Positions 35,836 through 45,685 of a DNA stretch of 64,000 nt are shown here, one piece after another. A model generated the notes under the pieces. It ran no database searches. It was not told the origin of the DNA and saw only the letters and a list, made by a program, of their open reading frames with translations. Numbering within the stretch: position 1 is the first letter of the stretch; each line of letters starts with the position of its first letter. This DNA comes from Azotobacter chroococcum (lineage in GTDB: Bacteria; Pseudomonadota; Gammaproteobacteria; Pseudomonadales; Pseudomonadaceae): positions 1-64,000 of the forward strand of contig NZ_SMMU01000016.1 of NCBI RefSeq assembly GCF_004339665.1, written 5' to 3'. A program made the translations under genes and the position numbers.

Positions 35836-38124
35836 ATGCCCGACCTCGCTTCATTCGGCATATCGACGGAAATCGTCGGCGAATCGGCCCGTTTCCGCAG
35901 CCTGCTGAGCCTGGTCGAGCGCGTCGCTCCCACCACGCACACCCTGCTGATCTGCGGCCCGACCGGCTCGGGCAAGGAAGTGGTGGCGCGGCGGCTACAC
36001 GCGCAGGGCCTGCATCCCGGGCAGCCCTTCGTCGACGTCAACTGCGGAGCGATCCCGGAAAACCTCATCGAGTCGGAACTGTTCGGCCATGCCCGTGGCG
36101 CCTTCACCGGGGCGACCAGCCAGCGCCCCGGCTACTTCCAGCAGGTCGGCCGCGGCACGCTGTTTCTCGACGAGATCGGCGAGCTGCCGCTGGCGCTGCA
36201 GACCCGCCTGCTGCGGGTGCTGGAAACCCGCAGCTTCCGCCCGATCGGCGCCAGCGAGTCGCTGCGCTTCGAGGGCCGGGTGGTCGCCGCCACCCACCGC
36301 GACCTGCAGGCCATGGTCCGCGAAGGCCGCTTCCGCGAGGATCTCTACCACCGCCTGACGGTGTTCGTGCTCGAGGTGCCCGGCCTCGACCAGCGCCGCG
36401 AGGACATCCCGGCGCTGGTGACGCACTTCGCCGCCCGCCAGCCACGGCCGCTGTCGTTCTCCGAGGTGTCGCTCGAGCGGCTGCGCCAGGCGCCCTGGCC
36501 GGGCCATGTGCGCCAGCTGCGCAACCTGATCGACCGGCTGGGCGTGCTGGCCCTCTCCGAGCGGATCGGCCTCGCCGAACTGGAGCCCTTCCTGGCGCCG
36601 GCCCAGAACGCTTCCGCCGAACAGGACGACCTGGCCGACGCCCTGCTGGCGCTGGAGGGCGACAACAAGCTGCAGGCGGCCGAGAACCTGCTGATCGACC
36701 GGGCACTACAGCGCAGCGGCGGCAACAAGAGCGCGGCCGCCCAGCTGCTGGGCGTCAGCCGCAAGGTCGTCGAGCGGCGCCTGAAGTCCCGCGAGAGCCG
36801 CGGCCAGGACGCCGAACTCCTGCTCGAGGAAGGCCGCCGGCGGGTCGAGGCGGCGGAATTCCGCGAGGCGATCCCGCCACTGCGCCGCTGCCTCGACCAG
36901 TTGAGCCGGCGCGACGGGGCACACGTCCTGCAGTTCGAGGCCTACCGCCTGCTCGGCGTCAGCCTGCGCAGCGTGAACGGCTGGCTGTGCGCCGAGGCCT
37001 GCGCCTGCTACGAAGCGGCCCTGCAGGCGGGAGAGGGCCTGGGCTACGGCAGCGAGCTGGCCTCCCTGCAGTTCGGCATCTGGGTCACCCAGCTGATGAC
37101 CCTGGAGCTGGGCAGGGCCCGCGCCACGGCGCAGGACATGCTGCAGCGCGCCCGCGACCTCGGCAGCCCGGCCGCCCAAGACGAAGCCCACGTGGCCATG
37201 GCCAACACCCTGTTCTGGCTGGGCGACTGCGAGGAGGCCCTGGCCTGCCTGGCCCGCGGCGGACTGCTGCAGGGCGGCGAGGACGAGGCGCGCAGCGGCC
37301 TGCAGGGCTTCGACCTGGTCGCCCTGGCGCTGACCTTCGAGGGCCTGGCGGCCTTCCAGCTGGGCACCTTCGCCCGGGCGCGCCAGGCCATGCAGCGCCT
37401 GCTGCTGCGCTGCGGGGAGGACAACCCGCATCCCTTCAACCGGGCCCTGGCCCTGCAGGGCGCCGTCTGGCTGGCCTGTCTGTTCGAGGACCGGGAGCGG
37501 CTGGGGCCGCTGGCGGCGGACCTGGACGCCCTCTCCGAGCAGCACGGCTTCACCTTCTACCGGGGCATCGGCCAGGTCTTCCGCGGCTGCCACATGGGCT
37601 CGCTCGGCGCCTTCGACGAGGCCGAGCGCTTCATGCTCGAGGGCTACCAGAGCCACATGCTCAACCACGGCGGCCGCCTGTTCCATTCCTTCCAGGCCTG
37701 GCAGCGCGGCGAGCTGCTGCTGCAGGCCGGACGTCCTGCCGACTGCGAAAGCCTGCTGGCCCATGCGCTGGACCTGGCCCTGGAGCACCAGGAACGCACC
37801 TACCTGGGCGAGCTGCAGACCCTCAAGGCGCGGGCCCGCTGGGCACAGGGCGACCCGGACGGCGCCGAGCAGGAGCTGCGCAGCGCCCTGTCCACCGCCA
37901 TGGCGCTGGGCTCGGTGTCCGCGCGCATCGCCGCCGCCACCCAACTCGCCCGGCTCCTGTGCCAGACCCGCCGCACGGAGCAGGCCGCCGAGCTGCTCGC
38001 CCGGGCGCTGCGCGGCGTCGCCCCGGAGGCGCCGCCGCCGAGCCTGGCCCGGGCGCTGCAACTGCTCGCGGAGCTGGGCACCGGCCACCAATCACGCACC
38101 ACAACCATGCAAGACAAGGAGTGA
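35836..38124 (+). CDS. sigma-54-dependent activator with central Fis-type HTH and C-terminal TPR-like region
   Basis: A 762-residue protein. Residues about 10-240 are an AAA+ sigma-54 activator: Walker A GPTGSGKE, the sigma-54 contact motif GAFTGA, Walker B GTLFLDEIGEL. A Fis-type HTH (GGNKSAAAQLLGVSRKVVER) follows at about 294-316. The remaining 430 residues are helical repeats resembling the TPR-like region of MalT-type regulators. No N-terminal receiver, GAF or PAS domain is present, so the C-terminal repeats may be the sensor. ATG 35836 is preferred (AAGGA at good distance) over ATG 35827. The next gene starts 3 bases after the stop. Confidence 0.88.
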   Translation: MPDLASFGISTEIVGESARFRSLLSLVERVAPTTHTLLICGPTGSGKEVVARRLHAQGLHPGQPFVDVNCGAIPENLIESELFGHARGAFTGATSQRPGYFQQVGRGTLFLDEIGELPLALQTRLLRVLETRSFRPIGASESLRFEGRVVAATHRDLQAMVREGRFREDLYHRLTVFVLEVPGLDQRREDIPALVTHFAARQPRPLSFSEVSLERLRQAPWPGHVRQLRNLIDRLGVLALSERIGLAELEPFLAPAQNASAEQDDLADALLALEGDNKLQAAENLLIDRALQRSGGNKSAAAQLLGVSRKVVERRLKSRESRGQDAELLLEEGRRRVEAAEFREAIPPLRRCLDQLSRRDGAHVLQFEAYRLLGVSLRSVNGWLCAEACACYEAALQAGEGLGYGSELASLQFGIWVTQLMTLELGRARATAQDMLQRARDLGSPAAQDEAHVAMANTLFWLGDCEEALACLARGGLLQGGEDEARSGLQGFDLVALALTFEGLAAFQLGTFARARQAMQRLLLRCGEDNPHPFNRALALQGAVWLACLFEDRERLGPLAADLDALSEQHGFTFYRGIGQVFRGCHMGSLGAFDEAERFMLEGYQSHMLNHGGRLFHSFQAWQRGELLLQAGRPADCESLLAHALDLALEHQERTYLGELQTLKARARWAQGDPDGAEQELRSALSTAMALGSVSARIAAATQLARLLCQTRRTEQAAELLARALRGVAPEAPPPSLARALQLLAELGTGHQSRTTTMQDKE

Positions 38125-38127
38125 CAC

Positions 38128-39348
38128 ATGGCGTATGAACTCGGTCCCCAGGACCTGGAAGCATTGCTGCTGGGCGGGGCCTTCTTCGGCAGCGGCGGCG
38201 GCGGCACCATCACCTCCGCCCGCCACCTGGCGGCGAACTTCCACGCGGGCGACTACTACCCCACCCAGCGCGTGCGGGTGGTGTCGGCGGAGGAGGTCGG
38301 CGACGGGGACACCGTGATGGTCGCCTACATGGGCGCCCCCGAAGCGATCAACAGCACCTCCTATCCCATCGGTCCCGTGGCCGCGGCCCGGCAGGTGCAG
38401 GCGCGCCTGGCGGCCCAGGGCCGCCGGCTGGCCTATGTGGTGTCCCCGGAAAGCGGCGCCCTCGGCTTCGTCGTCGCCTGTCTGGTGGCCGCCAAGCTGG
38501 GACTCGCGGTGGTCGACGCCGACGGCGCCGGGCGCGCCGTGCCCTCGCTGCCGATGCTGACCTACGCTGCCGCCGAGATCAGCCCGCGGCCGACCTTCCT
38601 GGTCAGCCAGGGCGAACTGTGCGTGGAGCTGGACGTGACGCCGCGCAGCGGCATCAACGGCGATCCGACCCACCAGCAGGACGTCTCGGTGATCGTCGAG
38701 CAGATGACCCGGCCGATCGTCGCCGCCACGCAGTTCGGCGAGTTCGGCGGCCTGGCCATGTGGATCATGAGCCCGGCCGAGCTGCCCGCCGCGCTGCCGA
38801 TCCGCGCCACCCTGTCCCGAGCGCTGCAGCTGGGCCGCGCCCTGCAGGCCGGAGAGATCGGCAGTGCGGCGGCCATGATCGACTACCTCGGCAAGGCGTT
38901 CGGCATCCTCGCCCGGGCGATCTCCCAGCCCGGCGAGCTGGTCGCCGCCGAAGTGGACACCGCCGGCGGCTTCGACCTAGGCAAGGTCCACCTGCAGGCC
39001 GGAGCGCGCCGCTACACCGTGGTCTACCAGAACGAGTCGCTGCTGGCCTGGGACAGCGTGCGTCCCGCCCCCATCCTGCTGGCCCCCGACAGCCTGGCGT
39101 ACTTCGTCGAGGGCCCGGGCCAGGCGGTGTATTCCAACGGCGACCTGGTGCTGGCCGATGGCAGTCTCAACCCCGAGGTCAGGCAGCGCACCGTCACCCT
39201 GCTCGCCTGGCAGGCCGACCCCGCGCTGCGCACGCCGGGCGGACTGATCCTCGACTCCTTCCGGCAGCTGCTGGCCAGCATGGGCTATCTGGGCCCCTAC
39301 GTGCCGGTCGGCGAACTACAGCGGGACCGCGCGGAGATCGGCGCATGA
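38128..39348 (+). CDS. DUF917 family protein
   Basis: A 406-residue protein. The N-terminus ALLLGGAFFGSGGGGTITS is the glycine-rich DUF917 signature, and GPVAAARQVQARLAAQGRRL, TQFGEFGGLAMW and the C-terminal LRTPGGLILDSFRQLL also fit. DUF917 genes often stand beside hydantoinase or hydantoin racemase genes, and here an Asp/Glu racemase family gene overlaps the end (ATGA at 39345-39348). The reaction is not known; a role with cyclic or acylated amino-acid derivatives is inferred from context. Confidence 0.87.
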   Translation: MAYELGPQDLEALLLGGAFFGSGGGGTITSARHLAANFHAGDYYPTQRVRVVSAEEVGDGDTVMVAYMGAPEAINSTSYPIGPVAAARQVQARLAAQGRRLAYVVSPESGALGFVVACLVAAKLGLAVVDADGAGRAVPSLPMLTYAAAEISPRPTFLVSQGELCVELDVTPRSGINGDPTHQQDVSVIVEQMTRPIVAATQFGEFGGLAMWIMSPAELPAALPIRATLSRALQLGRALQAGEIGSAAAMIDYLGKAFGILARAISQPGELVAAEVDTAGGFDLGKVHLQAGARRYTVVYQNESLLAWDSVRPAPILLAPDSLAYFVEGPGQAVYSNGDLVLADGSLNPEVRQRTVTLLAWQADPALRTPGGLILDSFRQLLASMGYLGPYVPVGELQRDRAEIGA

Positions 39349-40067
39349 ACGCTCCCATCCGTATCGCCGTGCTGGTCCCGGCGGCGACCGACGCCTACAA
39401 CGCGCGCATCCTGCAGGCCATCGACCCGGTGGTGCCGGCCGACGTGCAGGTGGAAATCCGCGCCATCGCCACAGGCCATCCCTGCATCGAGAACCGCACC
39501 AACTGGCTGCAGAACGGCATGCCGGTGGTGGAACTGGCGCGCCAGCTGGAGCAGGAAGGCTTCGACGGCATCTGGCTGACCGACTTCGACATGTGCGGCG
39601 TCGAGGCCGCCCGCGAAGTCATCGACATCCCGATCGTCGGCGGCTTCCCGACCTCGGCCTTCAGTGCCCTGGCCCTCAGCCAGCGCTTTTCCATCATCAC
39701 CGTGCTGCAGAGCACCCTGGCCATGCAGCGCGGCCACGTCCTGAGCTATGGCCTCAGCGAGTCGTTCGCCTCGATCCGCGCCGTGGACTGCAACGTGGCC
39801 GACCTCGGCAACCTCGACGTGGTGGTCGCCCGGACCTTCGAACAGGCCCTCAAGGCGGTCCGCGAGGACGGCGCGCAGTCGCTGCTGCTGGGCTGCACCG
39901 GCTTCGTCGACGTGGCCGGCCGGGTCGCCACCCTGCTGGAGGAAACCCTGGGCAGCTACGTCCCGGTCATCGACCCGAACCAGGCCGGCTTCGGCTTCCT
40001 GGTCTCCCTGGTGCGCATGAAGCTGCGTCCCAGCCGGCTGACCTACAGCAAGATCACGACCTTCTAA
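39345..40067 (+). CDS. Asp/Glu/hydantoin racemase superfamily protein
   Basis: A 240-residue protein. Racemases of this superfamily use two cysteines; candidates here are DFDMCG (about Cys83) and LGCTGF (about Cys185). IRIAVLVPAATDAYN at the start and PVIDPNQAGFGFL near the end fit the fold. The DUF917 partner makes hydantoin racemase or a related arylmalonate-type activity possible, but the substrate is not settled. Translation is coupled to the DUF917 gene by a 4-base overlap. Confidence 0.82.
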   Translation: MNAPIRIAVLVPAATDAYNARILQAIDPVVPADVQVEIRAIATGHPCIENRTNWLQNGMPVVELARQLEQEGFDGIWLTDFDMCGVEAAREVIDIPIVGGFPTSAFSALALSQRFSIITVLQSTLAMQRGHVLSYGLSESFASIRAVDCNVADLGNLDVVVARTFEQALKAVREDGAQSLLLGCTGFVDVAGRVATLLEETLGSYVPVIDPNQAGFGFLVSLVRMKLRPSRLTYSKITTF

Positions 40068-40381
40068 CCTGCCGGCATCGCCTTGGCGCCCCCGTCCGGG
40101 GGCGTTCCCTGCCTCCATGTCCGGGCCGGACCGCCCTGTCCGGACATGGATGACTTCGTCCATCCGGCCCGCGCCGCCCTGGCTGGATTCGTCCACCCTT
40201 TCCCGCTCCGCCTCCAAAGCGTACAAATAAATCAATAAAAATCAAAAAGTTGTCTACTTGGAACAGGCCTTGCTTCAGGGATTGCCGACAAAGACGCCAA
40301 CGCCACCGGCGTATTGGCCCTGTCCGCCGGGCATGTCCCTTTCATGCCCCGTCCATTTCCGATGCAGCAGAGAGTTCTTCC
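40068..40381. other. intergenic region with two hairpins and an AT-rich promoter-like segment
   Basis: 314 bases. A GC-rich hairpin (CGCCCCC-GTCC-GGGGGCG, 40087-40104) lies 20 bases after the racemase stop. A second inverted repeat (CCATGTCCGG at 40115-40124 and its exact complement at 40140-40149) follows. Bases 40215-40255 are AT-rich (AAATAAATCAATAAAAATC) and are a likely promoter area for the next gene. No gene was seen. Confidence 0.55.
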
Positions 40382-41770
40382 ATGTGCATCAACATCGCAA
40401 TCGGCAGGGAAGCGAGCACGGAAAACCAGATCATGGTTTGCCGCAACGAGGATGGCCGCGGTCATCGCTGGAACCGCTACCTCGCCTATCGGAGCGAGCC
40501 GGAATACGCCAGTCCCCTGGTCGTGCACGAGGGGATCTGGACCCTGGGCAACGGCCTCGGCGTGCCCCTGCCGGCCAACGGCTTCGCCTACAGCGCCATG
40601 CCCGATGCGCAGCCCCATCGCGCAGCCAGGTGCCATCTCCACGAGGGACGCGGGATCAACGAGAACAACGTCGCCGTTTCGACGACCAATGCCCGGCGCC
40701 TGAACCCCCAGGCCATGGCCGCCGATCCGCTGCTGGCCGAGGCCGGTATCGAGGAAGCGGTGATTCCCACCCTGCTGCTGCCGCAGGCCCTGAGCGCCCG
40801 CCATGGCGTGGAGCTGCTGGGCCACTACATCGAGCGCTACGGCGCCAGCGAAGCCTGCGGCGCGATCCTCGCCGACGCCTTCGAGGCCTGGTACCTGGAG
40901 ACCGGTTCGGCGCATCACTGGATCGCGGTGCGGATTCCCGCCGACAGCTACCTGGTCGCGGCCGGCGCCATGCGCGTCCATGACGTCGACCTCGACGGGG
41001 CCGGCGTGCTGCATTCCCGCGGGCTGTTCGAGTTCGTCGCGGAGCACCGCCTGCTGGCCGATCCCGACCGCCGGCGATTCGATTTCGCCGGAGCCTTCGG
41101 CGTCCCCGGCAGCCCCCACGACGCCGAACGGATCTGGCTCACCCAGAAGCACCTGAGCTCCTCGCAGCGCCAGGGCCCGCGACAGCCGCGCTATCCGCTG
41201 TTCCTGAAGCCCGATGGCCGGCTCTGCGTCACCGATGTGATGACGGTGTTGCGGGGCACCAGCATGTGGAGGGTGTTCGAAGGCGGCACGGGCCGGCCGA
41301 GCGCACACGACAGGACCGAGGCGAGCCACATCGTCTGCCTGAACGCGGACATGCCCACCGAACTGCGCGGGCTGATCTGGCAGACCCTCGGCTCGCCCCT
41401 CGGCACCCCCTACCTGCCGCTCTACCATGCGATGCAGGACATCCCCCGCGAACTGGGCCGCAGTTCCGACCCGCAGGGCGGAACCCCCGCCTACCGGGCC
41501 TTCCGCGGCCTCCTTGCGCTGGCCGGCGGCGAAACGCCCGGGCATCTCTCCGCACTGCAGGCCATGTGGCATGCCCAAGAGCAGGAGTTCGTCTTCCAGC
41601 AGCACCACCTGAGGCAGATGCTGCTCTCCATGTACCTGCAATCGCCGCCGAGCGCCCTCGCCTTCGCCCAGCACTACAGCACCGGCTGCACCCTGCAGAT
41701 GGTGGAAAAGGCCCACCGCGAACGCCAGCGCCTGATGGCGCCCCCCCCGGAAAAGACCGGCAACGCGTAG
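40382..41770 (+). CDS. C69-family dipeptidase-like Ntn hydrolase
   Basis: A 462-residue protein starting MCINIAIGREASTENQ. In the C69 (U34) family and related Ntn hydrolases the N-terminal Cys, exposed after removal of Met or a propeptide, is the nucleophile; here it would be Cys2. MVCRNEDGRGHRWN corresponds to the family's GRNEDG motif. Members cleave dipeptides with broad specificity. There is no signal peptide, so it probably acts in the cytosol. ATG 40382 is chosen because it places Cys at position 2; the frame is open 130 bases farther upstream without similarity. Confidence 0.8.
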   Translation: MCINIAIGREASTENQIMVCRNEDGRGHRWNRYLAYRSEPEYASPLVVHEGIWTLGNGLGVPLPANGFAYSAMPDAQPHRAARCHLHEGRGINENNVAVSTTNARRLNPQAMAADPLLAEAGIEEAVIPTLLLPQALSARHGVELLGHYIERYGASEACGAILADAFEAWYLETGSAHHWIAVRIPADSYLVAAGAMRVHDVDLDGAGVLHSRGLFEFVAEHRLLADPDRRRFDFAGAFGVPGSPHDAERIWLTQKHLSSSQRQGPRQPRYPLFLKPDGRLCVTDVMTVLRGTSMWRVFEGGTGRPSAHDRTEASHIVCLNADMPTELRGLIWQTLGSPLGTPYLPLYHAMQDIPRELGRSSDPQGGTPAYRAFRGLLALAGGETPGHLSALQAMWHAQEQEFVFQQHHLRQMLLSMYLQSPPSALAFAQHYSTGCTLQMVEKAHRERQRLMAPPPEKTGNA

Positions 41771-41934
41771 GCGGCCTGCGCGGAACGGCGAACCGGGCTG
41801 CACGCCTGCGTCCAGTGGAGACGCAGGCTCGAAGGCCTATCAGCCGGCCTGCCCCGCAGCCCGTCGGAATCACCGGGCTCCGTCCGAGAACCTTCTAGAC
41901 TCGACTCCCCAAGGAAACCCAAGGGAGATCGAAC

Positions 41935-42627
41935 ATGCGCTCCTGGAAACTCGCGCTCGTCGTCCTGGTGCTCGCCGGCACCGCCTGCAGCAACATCCCC
42001 TCCTCGGAAACCCGCCATTCGGGCTTTCTCGGCGACTACAGCCGGCTGGTCGAGGACCCCTACTGGGACAACAGCGAGTACTGGGTCAAGCCGGGCCTGC
42101 ACCTGCGCCAGGACTACGACAAGAAAATCGTCCTCGAACCGGCCCGCTACTACGTGGATGCCGCCACCCAGGCGGTGATCCGCGAGCGCAGCGAGGAAAC
42201 CGCCAAGGTCCTGGCCCATCTCGACCAGGCCATCCGTCGCGAACTGCAGGCCGGCGGCTACCAGCTGGTGACCTCCGCCGACGTGCGCAGCCTGCGCTTG
42301 CGCCCGGCGATCACCGGGCTGATCCGCAACGCCCGCGACATGAAGCCCACCGAGTACATCCCGATCGGTTTCCTGATCGGCGCCGGCATGCAGCTCGCCG
42401 GCGTGCGCGACCAGCAGGTACGGATCTTCTTCGAAACCGAGATCCGCAACGCCAGGACCGGGGAACTCCTCGGCCAGTCGGTCAGCGCCGCCAGCGGCAA
42501 CGAGGTCTCGCCCTCGGTCAAGGCCGGCGCCAGCGACACCTACCAGGCGCTGGACGACTGGGCCAGGCAGGTGCGCGAGCGCCTGGACCGGGCCTATGGC
42601 GAGACCAAGGGCCAGGCCTCGCGCTGA
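41935..42627 (+). CDS. DUF3313 lipoprotein
   Basis: A 230-residue protein with a lipoprotein signal (LALVVLVLAGTAC, lipid-modified Cys at about 19). The mature part begins with SGFLGDYSRLVED, the hallmark of DUF3313, and contains VLEPARYYVDA and a C-terminal DDWARQVRERLD helix. The function is unknown; an envelope location is inferred. The GGGAGATC ribosome site lies before ATG 41935. It stands alone. Confidence 0.87.
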   Translation: MRSWKLALVVLVLAGTACSNIPSSETRHSGFLGDYSRLVEDPYWDNSEYWVKPGLHLRQDYDKKIVLEPARYYVDAATQAVIRERSEETAKVLAHLDQAIRRELQAGGYQLVTSADVRSLRLRPAITGLIRNARDMKPTEYIPIGFLIGAGMQLAGVRDQQVRIFFETEIRNARTGELLGQSVSAASGNEVSPSVKAGASDTYQALDDWARQVRERLDRAYGETKGQASR

Positions 42628-42700
42628 ACGGAAGGGAAGGGAAATGGACGAACCGCGCTGCGGGCGCCGGGCAACGCGATCCGGCGCTGCCCGGCCGGCT

Positions 42701-43063
42701 TCAGGCGCCGGGCAGATGGTCGAGGTTGACCGGATCGCCCGGGTGCAACCCCAGCTTTTCGCGGATGTCCCGGAACATGGCGTCGTATTCACCATGCTCG
42801 CGCAGGACCGGCCCGAAGCGCGGCTGGAAGCCGTTGCGCACGGCGATCTGCGTCAGCGCATTCATGAAGTCGAAGGCCATGTCGCGGTGCAGCTCGCATT
42901 CATCCGCAAAGGGTTTGCCGTCGATCTCGCCCTCCATGCGCAGGTGCAGCATCGGCCCCTCCTGGGGATCTTCGCGCACCTCGTAATAGACATCGCAGGT
43001 GAAGGCCTGGCGGTTGAGCTTGTCCACCTTCTGCTCGCGATGCACATGACCGGGTGTGAACAT
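42701..43063 (-). CDS. DUF5064 protein
   Basis: A 120-residue acidic/His-containing protein known mainly from pseudomonads. It begins MFTPGHVHREQKVDKLNRQA and ends DPVNLDHLPGA, with a central beta-rich segment (LHLRMEGEIDGKPFADE). No catalytic motif or signal peptide. AAGGAGA lies just upstream of its start. The function is unknown. Confidence 0.75.
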   Translation of the reverse strand: MFTPGHVHREQKVDKLNRQAFTCDVYYEVREDPQEGPMLHLRMEGEIDGKPFADECELHRDMAFDFMNALTQIAVRNGFQPRFGPVLREHGEYDAMFRDIREKLGLHPGDPVNLDHLPGA

Positions 43064-43328
43064 GGGAATCTCCTTGCACTATGAAAATCCACTCTCGGAA
43101 CCCCACTCCTGTCGGCCGACGGGCTCCGCCCGGACTCAGTGTAGGCACTCCGCCGCCGCCCGCACCGCTGAGCGACATTCGGCCACGAGCGGAGCACAAG
43201 GCGGATAACCGGCCCTAAAAGCCATGTACCGCCGATCGGAAAAAAGGCAGCCAGAAGAAACCAGACGAGCGGCATGGTCAATTTGATGTCGCTGCCTAGA
43301 CTCAGCCTCGAATCACGACTTTTGGGGC

Positions 43329-45662
43329 ATGAGTATGGACATCGCAGCCCGGCTGGCACGCAGCCAGGATATTTCCGGCAAGGCCAAGAAACTCTTCGAA
43401 AAACGCGCCCGGATCGCCCAGGAAAACCTCAGGGAACGGGTGCACAAGGCCTGGGAGAAGGAAATGGCCGGCCTGACGGCCAGGCCCCTCACGCCCTGGA
43501 GCCTCTGGAACGCCTGGTACCGCTATGGCGTGGACGCCGCCCAGCGTTCGGTACTGTTCTGGGACACCCTGCGCCAGCGCGGCAACAACTATCTGGAGCA
43601 CCTGCAGCAGGGCCAGCCGCCCCTGCTGCATTTCGACCACGAGACGGTGCTGGACGGGCGCACCTTCGAGCGCCCGGTCAACTACGCCCTGCTGCGCATC
43701 CTGCCGCCCCCCGGCGTGCAGCTGGACCCCAGGCTGCGGCCCTACATGATCCTCGACCCGCGGGCCGGGCACGGCCCGGGGATCGGCGGATTCAAGGACG
43801 ACTCCCAGGTGGGAGTGGCCCTGCGCGAGGGGCATCCGGTGTACTTCGTGATCTTCTTTCGCGAGCCGGAGCCAGGCCAGACCCTACTGGATGTGTGCGC
43901 CGCCGAGCAGCGCTTCGTGCGCAAGGTGCGTGAGCTGCACCCGGACAGCCCCAAGCCGGTGCTGGTCGGCAACTGCCAGGGCGGCTGGGCGGCGATGATG
44001 CTGGCCACCTCGGACCCGGACGCCACCGGCCCGGTGGTGATCAACGGCTCGCCGATGTCCTACTGGGGCGGCGCCTGGCAGGAGGGCGAGGGCGACAACC
44101 CCATGCGCTACGCCGGCGGACTGCTCGGCGGCACCTGGCTGGCCTCCTTCGCCTCCGACCTGGGCAACGGCGTCTTCGACGGCGCCTGGCTGGTGCAGAA
44201 CTTCGAGAGCCTGAACCCCGCCAACACCTACTGGGACAAGTACTACCACCTGTTCGCCAACATCGACACCGAACCGCCGCGCTTCCTGGAGTTCGAGCGC
44301 TGGTGGGGCGGCTACTTCCTGATGAACCGCGAGGAGATCGAGTGGATCACCCGCAACCTCTTCGTCGGCAACAAGCTCTGGTCCGGCGAGACCCGCAGCG
44401 GTAGCGGCAAGGCCTTCGACCTGCGCGACATCAAGTCGCCGATCATCCTGTTCGCCTCCCTGGGCGACAACATCACCCCGCCCCAGCAGGCCTTCAACTG
44501 GGTGGCAGACGTCTACGGCAGCACCGAGGAGATCAAGGCCCGCGGCCAGGTCATCGTCGGTCTGCTGCACCAGGACATCGGCCACCTGGGGATCTTCGTG
44601 TCCGGCAAGGTGGCCCGCAAGGAACACGCGCAGATCGTCGAGGTGCTGAAATCCATCGAGATGCTGCCACCCGGCCTGTACGGCATGTCCATCGGCGAGC
44701 GCAGGGGCGACGACGGCCGGGTGGAGTACGCGGTGGAGTTCCACGAGCATCGCCTGGAGGAGGTTTCTGCCCGGCTCAACCGCCTGCAGCGGGCCGACGA
44801 GAAACCCTTCGAGACGGTGGCCGCGCTGTCCGAGTTCAACCAGCGGGCCTACCAGATCTTCGCCCAGCCCCTGGTGCAGGCCCTGTCCAGCGAGCGCTCC
44901 GCCAAGGCGTTGCGGGAGTTTCACCCCCTGCGGGTGCAGCACTGGGCCATTTCCGACCGCAATCCCTGGCTCTGGTGGCTGCGCCCCGCCGCCGCCGCGG
45001 TCAAGGCACAGCGCCAGACAGCGGATACGGACGATCAGCCCCACCACAGCGAGAAGCTGGCCTCCGAGCTGATCAGCGCCTCCCTGGACTATTACCGGGC
45101 GATGCGCGATGCCCTCGGCGAGGCACTATTCTTCCAGACCTACGGCACCCTGTTCGCCCTGTACCTGGCCGACCGGCCCGGTGCGGAGCAGCCGGTCGCG
45201 GCCGCCGTGGCCGAGCCGCGGGAACAGCCCTTCATCCAGGAAACCCTGGCCGCCATCGGCGAAGGCGGCTACAGCGAGGCCTTCGCCCGGGTGGCGGCCC
45301 TGCTTACCGGCAAGGGCGACGTGCCCCTGTCGCGACTGGTGGCGAAGCAGGAAATCGCCCGGGACTACGTCGATTTGCTGCCCACCCTGCCCGCCGAGGA
45401 GTGGCGGCGTATCCGCGGCGAACAGGAAATCATCGTCAGCTACGAGCCCGAGCAGGCCATCGCCACCCTGCCCGCCCTGCTGGCCGAGACGGAGGAGCGC
45501 GACCGGCTGCTGGTCCTGCTCGAACGCCTGATGGCGGACGAGCGCGTCCAGCGGAGCAAGCCGACCGCCGAACAGCAGGCCATGCTCGAGCGCATCCGCG
45601 ACGTGCTGGGCGGCAAGCCCGCCCCCCGGCAACGCATCGCCGCCGTGAAGAAGAAAGCCTGA
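43329..45662 (+). CDS. DUF3141 protein (alpha/beta-hydrolase-like, PhaC-related)
   Basis: A 777-residue protein. The middle part resembles polyhydroxyalkanoate synthase-type alpha/beta hydrolases: PVLVGNCQGGWAAMML carries a lipase-box-like GNCQGG with Cys at the nucleophile position as in PhaC, preceded by LDPRAGHGPGIGGFKDDSQV. Later an Asp (FASLGDNITPPQQA) and a His (LHQDIGHLGIF) could complete a triad. The C-terminal 300 residues are helical and specific to DUF3141. It is the first gene of an operon with phosphotransacetylase, acetate kinase and FabI. The substrate is unknown. Confidence 0.85.
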   Translation: MSMDIAARLARSQDISGKAKKLFEKRARIAQENLRERVHKAWEKEMAGLTARPLTPWSLWNAWYRYGVDAAQRSVLFWDTLRQRGNNYLEHLQQGQPPLLHFDHETVLDGRTFERPVNYALLRILPPPGVQLDPRLRPYMILDPRAGHGPGIGGFKDDSQVGVALREGHPVYFVIFFREPEPGQTLLDVCAAEQRFVRKVRELHPDSPKPVLVGNCQGGWAAMMLATSDPDATGPVVINGSPMSYWGGAWQEGEGDNPMRYAGGLLGGTWLASFASDLGNGVFDGAWLVQNFESLNPANTYWDKYYHLFANIDTEPPRFLEFERWWGGYFLMNREEIEWITRNLFVGNKLWSGETRSGSGKAFDLRDIKSPIILFASLGDNITPPQQAFNWVADVYGSTEEIKARGQVIVGLLHQDIGHLGIFVSGKVARKEHAQIVEVLKSIEMLPPGLYGMSIGERRGDDGRVEYAVEFHEHRLEEVSARLNRLQRADEKPFETVAALSEFNQRAYQIFAQPLVQALSSERSAKALREFHPLRVQHWAISDRNPWLWWLRPAAAAVKAQRQTADTDDQPHHSEKLASELISASLDYYRAMRDALGEALFFQTYGTLFALYLADRPGAEQPVAAAVAEPREQPFIQETLAAIGEGGYSEAFARVAALLTGKGDVPLSRLVAKQEIARDYVDLLPTLPAEEWRRIRGEQEIIVSYEPEQAIATLPALLAETEERDRLLVLLERLMADERVQRSKPTAEQQAMLERIRDVLGGKPAPRQRIAAVKKKA

Positions 45663-45685
45663 GCCCCGAGAAACGGAGACACTCA

